A program made the translations under genes and the position numbers. A model generated the notes under the pieces. That model worked only from the letters and a program-made list of their open reading frames with translations, did not search any database and was not told the DNA's origin. This document shows positions 23,602-31,812 of a stretch of 64,000 nt of DNA, one piece after another. Numbering within the stretch: the stretch's first letter is position 1; every line of letters begins with the position of its first letter. The DNA is from Amarobacter sp035326025. GTDB lineage: Bacteria; Chloroflexota; Dehalococcoidia; Tepidiformales; Tepidiformaceae. Location of the stretch: contig DAOKYT010000004.1 in the NCBI GenBank assembly GCA_035326025.1, positions 1 through 64,000 of the forward strand, given 5' to 3'.

Positions 23602-23918
23602 CCGACGTAACGACCGCACCAACCTATGAGCAACTCATGGAGAAGCTCCGGGAAGTGAACGACCCGGAGATCAACCTGAGCATTGTGGACCTCGGGCTGG
23701 TGTATGACGTGCAGTACGAGGATGGGGATGTGCTGGTAACGATGACGCTGACGAGCCCTGGTTGTCCGCTGGGGCCGGTCATCCGGGGCGAGGCGTATGC
23801 GAAGCTGCGCGAATTGCCAGGGGTGAAGGATGTGGACGTGCAGATCGTCTGGAGCCCACCGTGGGACCCGCGGACGATGGCGAGCGACGACGTGAAGATG
23901 CAGCTGGGGATCTGGTAG
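23598..23918 (+). CDS. sufT: SufT-like MIP18/DUF59 protein
   Basis: 106 residues. The DUF59 signature D-P-E-I-N-L-S-I-V-D-L-G-L-V-Y and T-S-P-G-C-P-L-G are present, with W-S-P-P-W-D-P near the end. Bacterial members linked to suf operons help Fe-S protein maturation. ATG overlaps the sufU stop (ATGA), making it the last gene of the operon. It converges with the minus-strand zinc-ribbon gene 28 bases further on. Confidence 0.94.
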   Translation: MTDVTTAPTYEQLMEKLREVNDPEINLSIVDLGLVYDVQYEDGDVLVTMTLTSPGCPLGPVIRGEAYAKLRELPGVKDVDVQIVWSPPWDPRTMASDDVKMQLGIW

Positions 23919-23946
23919 GCAGCCTCTGCCGGTTCCCGTGGAATGG

Positions 23947-24594
23947 CTAGAGCGGAAGGAAGGGGAGGAGCATGCGGCCCACGATGCCAAGCGCGATCTC
24001 CCATGCCGGGAGCTCGTCGCCTGTGGCGTGCTCATCGACGGTGGAGGCGGCGAGACCCTGGTGCGGCCGTAGCTGATAGACCGCGACGATTTCGCCGACA
24101 TCGAACCAGGTGCCCCGGCACGGCGCGCACTGATCGAGCCAGATGCCCTCCTTCTCAAATCGCTCCATCTGGTTGCCGCAGCCGGGGCAATGGAGCGCGG
24201 GGAGTGGCTGGCCGCAGGAACGGCAGCTGTTGTCGGGCTTGAGACGGCCATGGCAGGCACGGCAGCGACGAGGCGCGAGCGCCTGTTCGAGCGCGGGGTG
24301 GCCGTACCCTGGGTCGGCGACGCCTCGGGAGAGCGAATCGCCAACAGCCCAGAACCCATAGCACTGACCGCAGAAGCGGAGGGGGTCGATGGTCTGGAGC
24401 TCGTGGCGCCGGAAGGTCACCAGTCCGGGATGGTCGGCACAGTATGGGCAGCGGGGCCCGGGCGGTGCTGGGGATCGCTCGGCCGCCAGGCGGCGGAGTT
24501 CGCCGAAGATCTCTTCCGGGTCGCGCTCCCAGGACCCGGCGGCGGCGCGGGCGCGGGCGGCGGCAAGCCAGCGTTCATCGGCGGAAGTGGTCAC
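23947..24594 (-). CDS. Multi-zinc-ribbon (zf-TFIIB-like) protein
   Basis: 215 residues with five CxxC groups: C-P-Y-C, C-G-Q-C-Y-G-F-W, C-R-A-C-H, C-R-S-C-G and C-P-G-C. The last is followed by M-E-R-F-E-K-E-G-I-W-L-D-Q-C-A-P-C-R-G-T-W-F-D-V-G-E, the zf-TFIIB pattern. A C-terminal hydrophobic stretch (A-L-G-I-V-G-R-M-L-L-P-F-L-P-L) may associate with the membrane. Function is unknown. It is divergent from the Fur-family gene. Start GTG 24594 is the best available but has no strong ribosome site. Confidence 0.7.
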   Translation of the reverse strand: MTTSADERWLAAARARAAAGSWERDPEEIFGELRRLAAERSPAPPGPRCPYCADHPGLVTFRRHELQTIDPLRFCGQCYGFWAVGDSLSRGVADPGYGHPALEQALAPRRCRACHGRLKPDNSCRSCGQPLPALHCPGCGNQMERFEKEGIWLDQCAPCRGTWFDVGEIVAVYQLRPHQGLAASTVDEHATGDELPAWEIALGIVGRMLLPFLPL

Positions 24595-24671
24595 ACAGAG
24601 AGAATCGGCGCGTGCGGAGCGCTGGCGCAGCGGAGGAGCCCGGGCGGGGGCGCGTGTAGACTGGGGAAGAC

Positions 24672-25121
24672 ATGACCTGCGAAGAAGAGACCGCGGACCT
24701 GTTGCGGCGGGCAGGCCACAAGATGACGCCACAGCGGCTGATGATCGTGCGGGTGTTGCGGCACGCAGAGCGGCATATGAGCGCGGCGCAGATCGCCGAG
24801 CAGGTGCGCGAGGTGTACCCGTTTGTCGACGTGAGCACGGTGTACCGGACGCTCGATGTGCTGAAGCGGATGCGGCTGGCGACTTCAACGGACATGGGGT
24901 CGGGCGATGTGCTGTTCGAGTGGGCGCCGGAGGAGCCGCACCATCACCTGGTCTGTTCGAGTTGCGGACACGTGCAGGAGGTGGGGCACGATTACCTCCA
25001 GCCACTGGAGAGCTCACTGGTGAAGGACTTCGGCTTCGCGCCGGATATGCACCATTTCGCGATTTTCGGCCTGTGCCGGGAGTGCCAGATGGCCGGGGGC
25101 ACAGATGCCGACGCGTCGTGA
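24672..25121 (+). CDS. Fur-family metalloregulator
   Basis: 149 residues. The N-terminal winged helix has K-M-T-P-Q-R-L-M-I-V-R-V-L and D-V-S-T-V-Y-R-T-L-D-V-L, the Fur signature. The C-terminal domain has E-E-P-H-H-H-L-V-C-S-S-C-G and L-C-R-E-C, giving the two CxxC structural zinc sites. Whether it senses iron, zinc or peroxide cannot be told. TAGACT ends nine bases before the ATG. Its stop overlaps the start of glcD by 17 bases, so it may be co-transcribed with glcDEF. Confidence 0.93.
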   Translation: MTCEEETADLLRRAGHKMTPQRLMIVRVLRHAERHMSAAQIAEQVREVYPFVDVSTVYRTLDVLKRMRLATSTDMGSGDVLFEWAPEEPHHHLVCSSCGHVQEVGHDYLQPLESSLVKDFGFAPDMHHFAIFGLCRECQMAGGTDADAS

Positions 25122-26553
25122 GCTGATTAGGGCGCTTGAGGGGGCGGTGGGGCGCGACTACGTGCTCTGGCGCAAGGAGGACCTCGCGGTCTACGAGTTC
25201 GATGGGACGATCGAGCGCTCGACTCCGCATGCGGTGGTGTTGCCCGGGACGACCGGGGAGGTCGCTGAAGTTGTGCACGTGTGCAACGGGCTGGGCGTGC
25301 CCATCACGCCCCGGGGTGCGGGGACGGGGCTGAGCGGCGGCTCGGTGCCCGCGAAGCGCGGGGTGGTGATCGGGACGGGGCGGATGCGACGGATCCTGGA
25401 GATCGACCCGGTCGACCGGGTGGCGGTCGTGGAGCCCGGAGTAGCGAACCTGGACATTTCGAAGGAGGCGGCCGCGCTCGGGCTGTTCTACGCGCCAGAC
25501 CCGAGTTCGCAGCAGGCGTGCAGCATCGGCGGCAACGTGGCGGAGAACGCGGGCGGACCACACTGCCTGGCGCTCGGGGTGACGCAGAACCACGTGCTGG
25601 GGATGGAGATAGTGACGGCGGACGGGGAAGTGACCTGGCTCGGTGGCCGGGTCGCCGATTCCTTCGGGTATGACCTGCGGGGGGCGTTCATCGGGAGCGA
25701 GGGGACGCTGGGGATCGTGACGAAGGTGGTGGTGAAGCTGCTTCCGAAGCCGGCGAGCGTGGTGACCCTGCTGGCGGCGTTCGACACGGTGGAGCAGGCG
25801 AGCGAGACGGTATCGAGCATCATCGAAGCGGGCATCATCCCGGCGGCGATGGAGATGATGGACCAGCTCTGCGTGCAGGCGGCGGAGGCAGGCTTCCAGT
25901 GCGGCTACCCGCCGGATGCGGGGGCGGTGCTGCTGGTGGAGCTCGATGGGCTGCCGGAAGTCATCGACCCGGAGGCGGCACGGGTGCGTGCGGAGTGCCT
26001 GGAGCGGGGGGCGGTTGATGTGCGGATCGCGGACAACGACGGGGAGCGCGCCCTCCTGTGGAAGGGGCGGAAGAACGCCATCCCGGCACTGGGGCGGCTG
26101 GCCCCGAACTACTACATCGTGGATGGGGTAGTTCCCCGATCGAAGCTCGTGGACGTGATGCGCGCGGTGGGCGATGTCGCGGAGCGGACGGGCATCCCCA
26201 TCGCGAACGTGTTCCACGCGGGCGATGGGAACCTGCACCCGCTCGTGCTGTTCGATGAGCGCGAGGCGGGAATGACCGGGCGGGTGCTGGAGGCGGCCGC
26301 GGAGGTGATGCGGGCCTGCGTGGACGCGGGCGGGGCGCTGAGCGGCGAACACGGCATTGGCGCGGAGAAGCGGCAGTTCATGCCGTGGCTGTACAGCGAG
26401 ACCGACCTGGAGAACATGGGGCGCCTGCGGGGCGCGTTTGGAAACACCGGGCAGTTCAACCCGTGCAAGCTGCTACCGGCCGGGACGGGGTGCGGCGAGA
26501 TGGCACAGCAGGCGGCGGCAATCCGCGCCGCGGGGCCGGACGCGTATGTCTGA
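25105..26553 (+). CDS. glcD: Glycolate oxidase FAD subunit GlcD
   Basis: 482 residues. FAD-linked 2-hydroxyacid dehydrogenase. The PCMH-type FAD domain has P-R-G-A-G-T-G-L-S-G-G and S-I-G-G-N-V-A-E-N-A-G-G-P-H, then G-S-E-G-T-L-G-I-V-T. The C-terminal domain has N-V-F-H-A-G-D-G-N-L-H-P and G-G-A-L-S-G-E-H-G-I-G, with metal/substrate histidines. With GlcE and GlcF it oxidises glycolate (or lactate) to the 2-oxo acid, passing electrons to the membrane chain. The start overlaps the Fur-family gene. Confidence 0.95.
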   Translation: MPTRRELIRALEGAVGRDYVLWRKEDLAVYEFDGTIERSTPHAVVLPGTTGEVAEVVHVCNGLGVPITPRGAGTGLSGGSVPAKRGVVIGTGRMRRILEIDPVDRVAVVEPGVANLDISKEAAALGLFYAPDPSSQQACSIGGNVAENAGGPHCLALGVTQNHVLGMEIVTADGEVTWLGGRVADSFGYDLRGAFIGSEGTLGIVTKVVVKLLPKPASVVTLLAAFDTVEQASETVSSIIEAGIIPAAMEMMDQLCVQAAEAGFQCGYPPDAGAVLLVELDGLPEVIDPEAARVRAECLERGAVDVRIADNDGERALLWKGRKNAIPALGRLAPNYYIVDGVVPRSKLVDVMRAVGDVAERTGIPIANVFHAGDGNLHPLVLFDEREAGMTGRVLEAAAEVMRACVDAGGALSGEHGIGAEKRQFMPWLYSETDLENMGRLRGAFGNTGQFNPCKLLPAGTGCGEMAQQAAAIRAAGPDAYV

Positions 26554-27751
26554 GGGAGGACGGGCCCGAGACGAGGGAGGAGCAGGCGAGCATGCCCGGC
26601 TGCGTGGCCGGACGGCCGACCGGTTCCTGGCGCCGGCGACGCTGGAGGAGCTGCGAGCGGTGGTGCGGGAGCGGGATGGGCGAACGCTCGTGCCGGTGGG
26701 CGGCGGAACGCGGCTGGGGCTGGGCTATTCGCCCGAGGGGCCATTCACGATGGTGGACGTGCGCGCCGCACTGGCGGGAACGCTTGAACACGCGCCGGAG
26801 GACCTGACACTGGTTGCCCCGGCAGGTGCGACGATTGACGCCGTGAACCGTGAGCTGCGAGCACACGGACAGTTCTTGCCACTCGATCCGCCGCTGCCTG
26901 GGCAGGCGACGATCGGTGGGACGCTGGCCGTGGGCTCGGGCGGCCCGCTGCAGACACGATACGGGCTGCCGAGGGATCTGGTGCTCGGGATGACGGTGCT
27001 CCGGGCGGATGGAGAGCTGGTGAAGGCCGGAGGGCGCGTGGTAAAGAACGTGACCGGCTACGACCTGATGCGGCTGTGGTGCGGGTCGCTGGGGACGCTG
27101 GGGATCATCACGGAGGTGGCGCTGCGGGTGCTGCCGCTGCAGGAGAGCGTGGACATCGAAGTGGATGTGCCCGATGCAGGGGCCGGGATCGCGCTTGCGC
27201 GGACTCTTTCGGCAGCGGATACGCGTCCGGAAGTAGCGGAGGTGGTGGGAGCGCGGGATGGCTGGCGGTTGCTGGTGCGCGTCCCGGTTGCCGCGGCCGG
27301 GGCCGTGCGGCGCGCCTGCCAGGGGAGGCCAGCGCGCGAGGCCAGGCCCGAACGCTACGAGCTTGCGCGGGAGGCAGGGTCCCGGGATGACGACATTCTG
27401 ACGCTGCGCGTGGCATCGACGGCAGGACAGGCAGGGGAAGTGGCTGCGCGGCTGGCGGGGCTGCGGCCCGGGGTGATAACGGTCCGGCCGCTGACGGGTG
27501 CGGTGCGGGCGACGTGGGAGAAGGGAGGGGCGCCATCGGCGCGGGAGGCCGGGGCGGTGGTCGAGCCGTTGCGGAAGTGGCTGGCACCGGCCGGGGGCTC
27601 AGTCATGGTGGAGCGGATGCCGGACCGCTACGAAACGTTGCTCGACTCGTGGGGAGAGGCGCCGGCATCGGTCATGCTCATGCGAAAGGTAAAGGCGGTG
27701 TACGACCCGGAGGGCCGGTTCAACCGGGGAAGGTTCATCGGTGGGATCTGA
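26546..27751 (+). CDS. glcE: Glycolate oxidase subunit GlcE
   Basis: 401 residues. A shorter FAD-binding PCMH-domain relative of GlcD: P-V-G-G-G-T-R-L-G-L-G, T-I-G-G-T-L-A-V-G-S-G-G-P and K-N-V-T-G-Y-D-L-M-R-L-W-C-G-S-L-G-T-L-G. ATG 26546 overlaps the glcD stop by eight bases; an in-frame extension to 26357 lies antisense-like over glcD and was rejected. It ends with an 11-base overlap with glcF. Confidence 0.93.
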   Translation: MSEGGRARDEGGAGEHARLRGRTADRFLAPATLEELRAVVRERDGRTLVPVGGGTRLGLGYSPEGPFTMVDVRAALAGTLEHAPEDLTLVAPAGATIDAVNRELRAHGQFLPLDPPLPGQATIGGTLAVGSGGPLQTRYGLPRDLVLGMTVLRADGELVKAGGRVVKNVTGYDLMRLWCGSLGTLGIITEVALRVLPLQESVDIEVDVPDAGAGIALARTLSAADTRPEVAEVVGARDGWRLLVRVPVAAAGAVRRACQGRPAREARPERYELAREAGSRDDDILTLRVASTAGQAGEVAARLAGLRPGVITVRPLTGAVRATWEKGGAPSAREAGAVVEPLRKWLAPAGGSVMVERMPDRYETLLDSWGEAPASVMLMRKVKAVYDPEGRFNRGRFIGGI

Positions 27752-29036
27752 CGCGCGGTGGCCGCTCCCGGCGGAGGCTCCTTCGAGCGAGGACCTGAGC
27801 CGCTGCGTGCACTGCGGGCTATGCCTGAGCAGTTGCCCGACATACCTGGTCACCGGGCTGGAAGTGGAGTCGCCAAGGGGACGGATCCACTTCGCGAAGC
27901 TCGTCGACGAGGGGAGGAGCGAGCTGACGCCAGCGATCGCGCGGCACTGGGATCTGTGCCTGCAATGCCGGGCCTGCGAGGCGGTGTGTCCGAGCGGGGT
28001 GGCGTACGGGCGCATCCAGCAGCGGGCGCGGGCGCAAGTCGGCGCCGGGGTGCCCACGGGACGGGTGCAACGGCGGTTGCGGCGATTCGTGCTTCGGAAT
28101 GTGGTTGGGCGGCGGCGGGTGCTGGCCGCCGCGATGGCACCGCTTCGCTGGTATGCGGGGTCGCGGCTGCGGGAGGTTGCGCGGCGGAGCGGAGTACCGC
28201 GGTTGCCGGGCCGGCTGGGAACGGGCGAGCGGCAGTTGCCCGGGCGGGTGGGGCGGCCGTTTCGGCCGGGCGACGGGCTCGCGCAACCGGGTGACCCACG
28301 GGGACACGCCTTGCTCTTCAGCGGGTGCGTGATGGGCGAGCTCTTCGGAGAAGTGCACCGCGCGACAGGGCGGGTACTGGCACGGGAGGGCATCGCGGCC
28401 GAGGCACCGGTGGGCCAGGGCTGCTGTGGGGCGCTGCATGCCCACGACGGCGACATGGAGTTCGCGCGGGAGCTGGCCCGGCGAAATATCGCGGCCTTCG
28501 AGGGGAGCGACCTGCCGGTGGTGGTGAACTCGGCCGGGTGCGCGGCGGCGATGAAGGAGTATGGCGACCTGCTGGCCGGGGACGGGGCCTGGGCGGCGCG
28601 AGCGCGGACGTTCGCGGCCCGCGTGAAGGACCCGAGCGAATACCTGGTGGCGCTGGGGGCGTCCGGTGGCGGGCAGCTGAGGGCGCGTGTGGCCTACCAG
28701 GACGCATGCCACCTCGCGCACGCGCAGGGTATCCGCGAGGAGCCGCGAGCGCTGCTGCGCGGGATCGAGGGGTGCGAACTGGTCGAGACGCCGGGAGCGG
28801 ACGTGTGCTGCGGGGCAGCGGGGATCTACGGCATGGTGCAGCCGGAGATGTCGGCGCAGCTACGGGCACGAAAGGCGGAACAGTTCCGCGAGGCGCGACC
28901 GGACATTGTGGTGACGGCGAACCCTGGCTGCCAGCTCCAATACAACGCGGCGGTGGCGGAGGCGGGGATCGCCGCGAGGGTGCTGCACCTGATGGAGGCG
29001 CTGGACGAAGCCCAGGCGGCGGGCGAACGCGGGTAG
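27741..29036 (+). CDS. glcF: Glycolate oxidase iron-sulfur subunit GlcF
   Basis: 431 residues. Two 4Fe-4S ferredoxin motifs at the N-terminus (C-V-H-C-G-L-C-L-S-S-C-P near 22-33 and C-L-Q-C-R-A-C-E-A-V-C-P near 73-84) and two CCG domains (G-Q-G-C-C-G-A-L-H and A-D-V-C-C-G-A-A-G). It links the flavin subunits to the quinone pool. GTG start inside the glcE end. Slightly longer and more Arg-rich in the linker (about 90-190) than typical. Confidence 0.94.
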   Translation: MGSDARWPLPAEAPSSEDLSRCVHCGLCLSSCPTYLVTGLEVESPRGRIHFAKLVDEGRSELTPAIARHWDLCLQCRACEAVCPSGVAYGRIQQRARAQVGAGVPTGRVQRRLRRFVLRNVVGRRRVLAAAMAPLRWYAGSRLREVARRSGVPRLPGRLGTGERQLPGRVGRPFRPGDGLAQPGDPRGHALLFSGCVMGELFGEVHRATGRVLAREGIAAEAPVGQGCCGALHAHDGDMEFARELARRNIAAFEGSDLPVVVNSAGCAAAMKEYGDLLAGDGAWAARARTFAARVKDPSEYLVALGASGGGQLRARVAYQDACHLAHAQGIREEPRALLRGIEGCELVETPGADVCCGAAGIYGMVQPEMSAQLRARKAEQFREARPDIVVTANPGCQLQYNAAVAEAGIAARVLHLMEALDEAQAAGERG

Positions 29037-29037
29037 T

Positions 29038-30750
29038 TCAGCGCTGGACGTGGCGGGCGGCGTCGAGGTGGCGGTCCCAGAAGGGTGATGGCCAGGGGCC
29101 CGAGACGCCGCTGCGGCGGAAGAGTTCCGAGCGCTGCTGGACCCAGGGGATAACGCCGCCGAAGCCCGCCTGGATGACCACCTGCTGCAGGTCCTGGATC
29201 CGGGTGCGTTCGAGCGGGGCGGAGTCGAGGGTTGCAGCGCCATCGAAGGAGAGCCCGGCGGGCAGCCCGGGGAGGCCGCGGTAGCGCTCGGCGAAGGCCC
29301 GGCGGGGGTCGGGCGAGGGGATGGGCGGCCCCCAGCCGAACCACAAGGCGGCCCGGCCGTTGCCGTAGTAGCCATCCTGGACGCGGCGGCTGATGGTGGT
29401 GTAGGTCTCGACGGCGGGACGGAACTGGTCGCCGAGGACCTCGTTCAGGATGCCGGTGACGATGGAGCTGGCGCTGTAGAGGGGGTCGAAGACGCTCGGG
29501 AAGTCGATGGTGATGGTGCCGAGGGACGGGCCAGCGGCGGCTTCCCAGCGCTGGCGGGCGTCGCGCGCATCGTCCTGGGGGTCCGGGCGGTAGCCGGGGT
29601 AGAGCGCGAGCACCCTTTCGGTGAGGGCGAAGCCGGCATGCACCGGCGGGACCGGGCCGGACGGGGCGGCGCGGCCGCCGAAGAGCTCGTTGGCGAGGCG
29701 GAAGCGATTGAGGGCCCCGCTGAGGGCGGAGGTGATGGTGGGGATGTTCCAGGGCGGCGCGCCGGCATCAAGCGAGGACATCACGATCTCGCGCTCGAAG
29801 CGGGGATATTCGCTCGCGAGGCCGGTGGCGCGGATGGCCTCGGCATCACGCCGGTCGCGGGTAATGACCTCGTCGAGTTCGACATCCTGAAGGCGGGCAA
29901 CCAGGTCGTATGGCTCGGCGACGTGGAGCTCATCGAAGATCGGGGGAGGTGTGTGACCGCCGGGTGCGGGCTTGAAGGCCAGGGAGCCATCGCGAGTGCC
30001 ATCGAAGAGGAAGGGACCCGAACCCGCGATGAGCGTTTCATCGACGGGGGAGGCGGAGGCTTCGAGGAAGGCAACCGCCTCGGGGGCCTGGACGAGCGCG
30101 AACTCGCCGGCCAGGGTTTCGAGGGCAAAAGGGTCGGGTGCCGAAAACGCGACGCGGACCACGCCGGTGGCGGGCGAGTCGACCTTTTCGAACGACGCGT
30201 AGGCGGCGTAGTGCTGGGCGAGCGGAGCCGTGCCGGAGCGGGCGATCTGCAGGGTACGGAGGAGGTGCTCGACGATATCGGCGGCGGTGACGGGACGGGC
30301 GGCGAACCCGGGGCGCTCGTGCCAGCGGGCAGCGGGCGCGACATGGAGAAGGAGCGTGAGGGCATCGGGCTGCTCCCAGCGGGCAGCCAGGCCCGCGCCG
30401 AGGGTGGGGGCCTGGAAGTCGACCCACTCAACCAGGCGGGAGTGGGTGCGACCGAGGACCTCGACGACCGAGGGCTCCCCAGTGCGCTGGGCATCGAAGG
30501 TATCGAAACTGAAACGGTGCGGAGCGGCGAGACGGATGGTGCCGCCACGGGGAAGTGGGGTTGGCGTGGGGGAGGGGGAAGGTGATGGCGGCACGGAGGA
30601 AGTGGGCGGCGGCGGCGCAACGGTTGGCGCGGCCGGGGAGGAGGAGCCGGAGCGGCCCGCGAATACCGCGGCCCCTGCGCCGAGCGCGCCGGCGGCGGCC
30701 ACCCCGCCAGCGATGAACGCCCGGCGGCTGAAACGGCGGGCCTGGTTCAC
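29038..30750 (-). CDS. Tat-exported family 5 (peptide/nickel-type) solute-binding protein
   Basis: 570 residues. The N-terminus has a twin-arginine signal (R-R-F-S-R-R-A-F-I-A-G-G plus an Ala/Gly-rich helix), a Pro/Ser/Thr linker (about 35-68), then an SBP family 5 fold (G-G-T-I-R-L-A-A-P, F-D-T-F-D-A-Q, T-A-A-D-I-V-E-H-L-L-R). It should bind an oligopeptide or similar ligand outside the membrane, but no permease or ATPase genes adjoin, so it may be an orphan or serve another transporter. GTG 30750 overlaps the CDF stop (GTGA) and has a GAGGGA site; the frame upstream lacks a signal. Confidence 0.82.
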   Translation of the reverse strand: MNQARRFSRRAFIAGGVAAAGALGAGAAVFAGRSGSSSPAAPTVAPPPPTSSVPPSPSPSPTPTPLPRGGTIRLAAPHRFSFDTFDAQRTGEPSVVEVLGRTHSRLVEWVDFQAPTLGAGLAARWEQPDALTLLLHVAPAARWHERPGFAARPVTAADIVEHLLRTLQIARSGTAPLAQHYAAYASFEKVDSPATGVVRVAFSAPDPFALETLAGEFALVQAPEAVAFLEASASPVDETLIAGSGPFLFDGTRDGSLAFKPAPGGHTPPPIFDELHVAEPYDLVARLQDVELDEVITRDRRDAEAIRATGLASEYPRFEREIVMSSLDAGAPPWNIPTITSALSGALNRFRLANELFGGRAAPSGPVPPVHAGFALTERVLALYPGYRPDPQDDARDARQRWEAAAGPSLGTITIDFPSVFDPLYSASSIVTGILNEVLGDQFRPAVETYTTISRRVQDGYYGNGRAALWFGWGPPIPSPDPRRAFAERYRGLPGLPAGLSFDGAATLDSAPLERTRIQDLQQVVIQAGFGGVIPWVQQRSELFRRSGVSGPWPSPFWDRHLDAARHVQR

Positions 30751-31685
30751 GTGTCCCTCGTGCCGTGGGAGTGCGCGGCGAGCTGAATTCGGCCCGCATC
30801 GGGGCTCGTGCAGCACTCCATGGCTTCGTGGAGGGCGGGCGTCTCGGGCTGGAGCGTCAGGTGGCCGATGCCGAAGCGCTCGCGGAAGAGATTTGCGAGG
30901 TCGGTGAGGACGTGCTCGGTACACCCGGCATCGTTGAGTTCGACGTGGGCGCTGAGGGCCGGGAAAGAGGGAGCGATGGACCAGACGTGGACGTCGTGCA
31001 GGGCCACAACGCCGCGAACTTCGGTGGCGGCGGCGGAGATCGCCTCGGGATCGAGGCCGCGGGGAGCGCTCTCCATGAGGATGGAGCCGGCCTGGCGCAG
31101 GAGGGCGAATGCGCGGGGCACGATCAGGACGGCGATGGCGAGCGCGACGAGCGTATCGATGCCCCGCCAGGCGCCGAGAGCGATGGCTGCGCTGGAGACG
31201 ATGACCGCGACCGAGCCGAGGGCGTCGGCCATGGCTTCGAGGGTGGCGCCACGGATGTTGAGGTTGTCATGCGAATGGCCGTGGAGGAGACGAAGGACCA
31301 GGAGGTTGACCGCGAGACCGGCGCCGCCGACGGCGATGACCGGGCCGGTGTCCATCTCCGGAGCACTGCCGGAAAGGCGGCGGACGGACTCGAAGAGGAT
31401 GTACCCGGCTATGGCCGCGAGGAGAGCGACATGGAGCGGGACTGAAAGCACTTCGGCGCGGGCGTAACCGAAGGTGCGGCGGGAATCCGCGGGGCGGCGA
31501 GCGAGGGTTGTCGCTGCGAGGGCGAGGAAGAGACCGGCGGAATCCGCGAGCATGTGGCCGGCATCGGAGACGAGCGCGAGGGAACCGGCGAGGTAGCCGG
31601 TGACGCCCTCGATCGCGACGAAGAGGAGGGTGAGGACGAGGCCGGCGAAGAGCGCCCTTCGAGCACTGTCGTGCGGGGTATGCAC
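30747..31685 (-). CDS. Cation diffusion facilitator (CzcD/ZitB-like)
   Basis: 312 residues, about six membrane helices, probably exporting Zn2+ or similar divalent ions. Motifs: L-V-S-D-A-G-H-M-L-A-D-S-A-G (metal site, helix 2), H-G-H-S-H-D-N-L-N-I-R-G (histidine loop), and E-A-M-A-D-A-L-G-S (second metal site, helix 5). The cytoplasmic domain has a C-terminal C-C-T-S and H-S-H-G. Start chosen as GTG 31685: TACCAT lies six bases upstream on the minus strand and the N-terminus then matches the family; ATG 31715 would add ten residues. Downstream gene overlaps. Confidence 0.9.
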   Translation of the reverse strand: MHTPHDSARRALFAGLVLTLLFVAIEGVTGYLAGSLALVSDAGHMLADSAGLFLALAATTLARRPADSRRTFGYARAEVLSVPLHVALLAAIAGYILFESVRRLSGSAPEMDTGPVIAVGGAGLAVNLLVLRLLHGHSHDNLNIRGATLEAMADALGSVAVIVSSAAIALGAWRGIDTLVALAIAVLIVPRAFALLRQAGSILMESAPRGLDPEAISAAATEVRGVVALHDVHVWSIAPSFPALSAHVELNDAGCTEHVLTDLANLFRERFGIGHLTLQPETPALHEAMECCTSPDAGRIQLAAHSHGTRDT

Positions 31686-31812
31686 CGCATCATGGTAGCA
31701 GCTGGCGGATGGCAACCGGGCGCGGTGCTACAGTGGAGGCGGCGGCAGCTGCCGCCGAGAGGGCTGCGCCCTGGCTGGTGAGCTCGTCGGCCTGACGGCC
31801 GCGATAGCCGAC

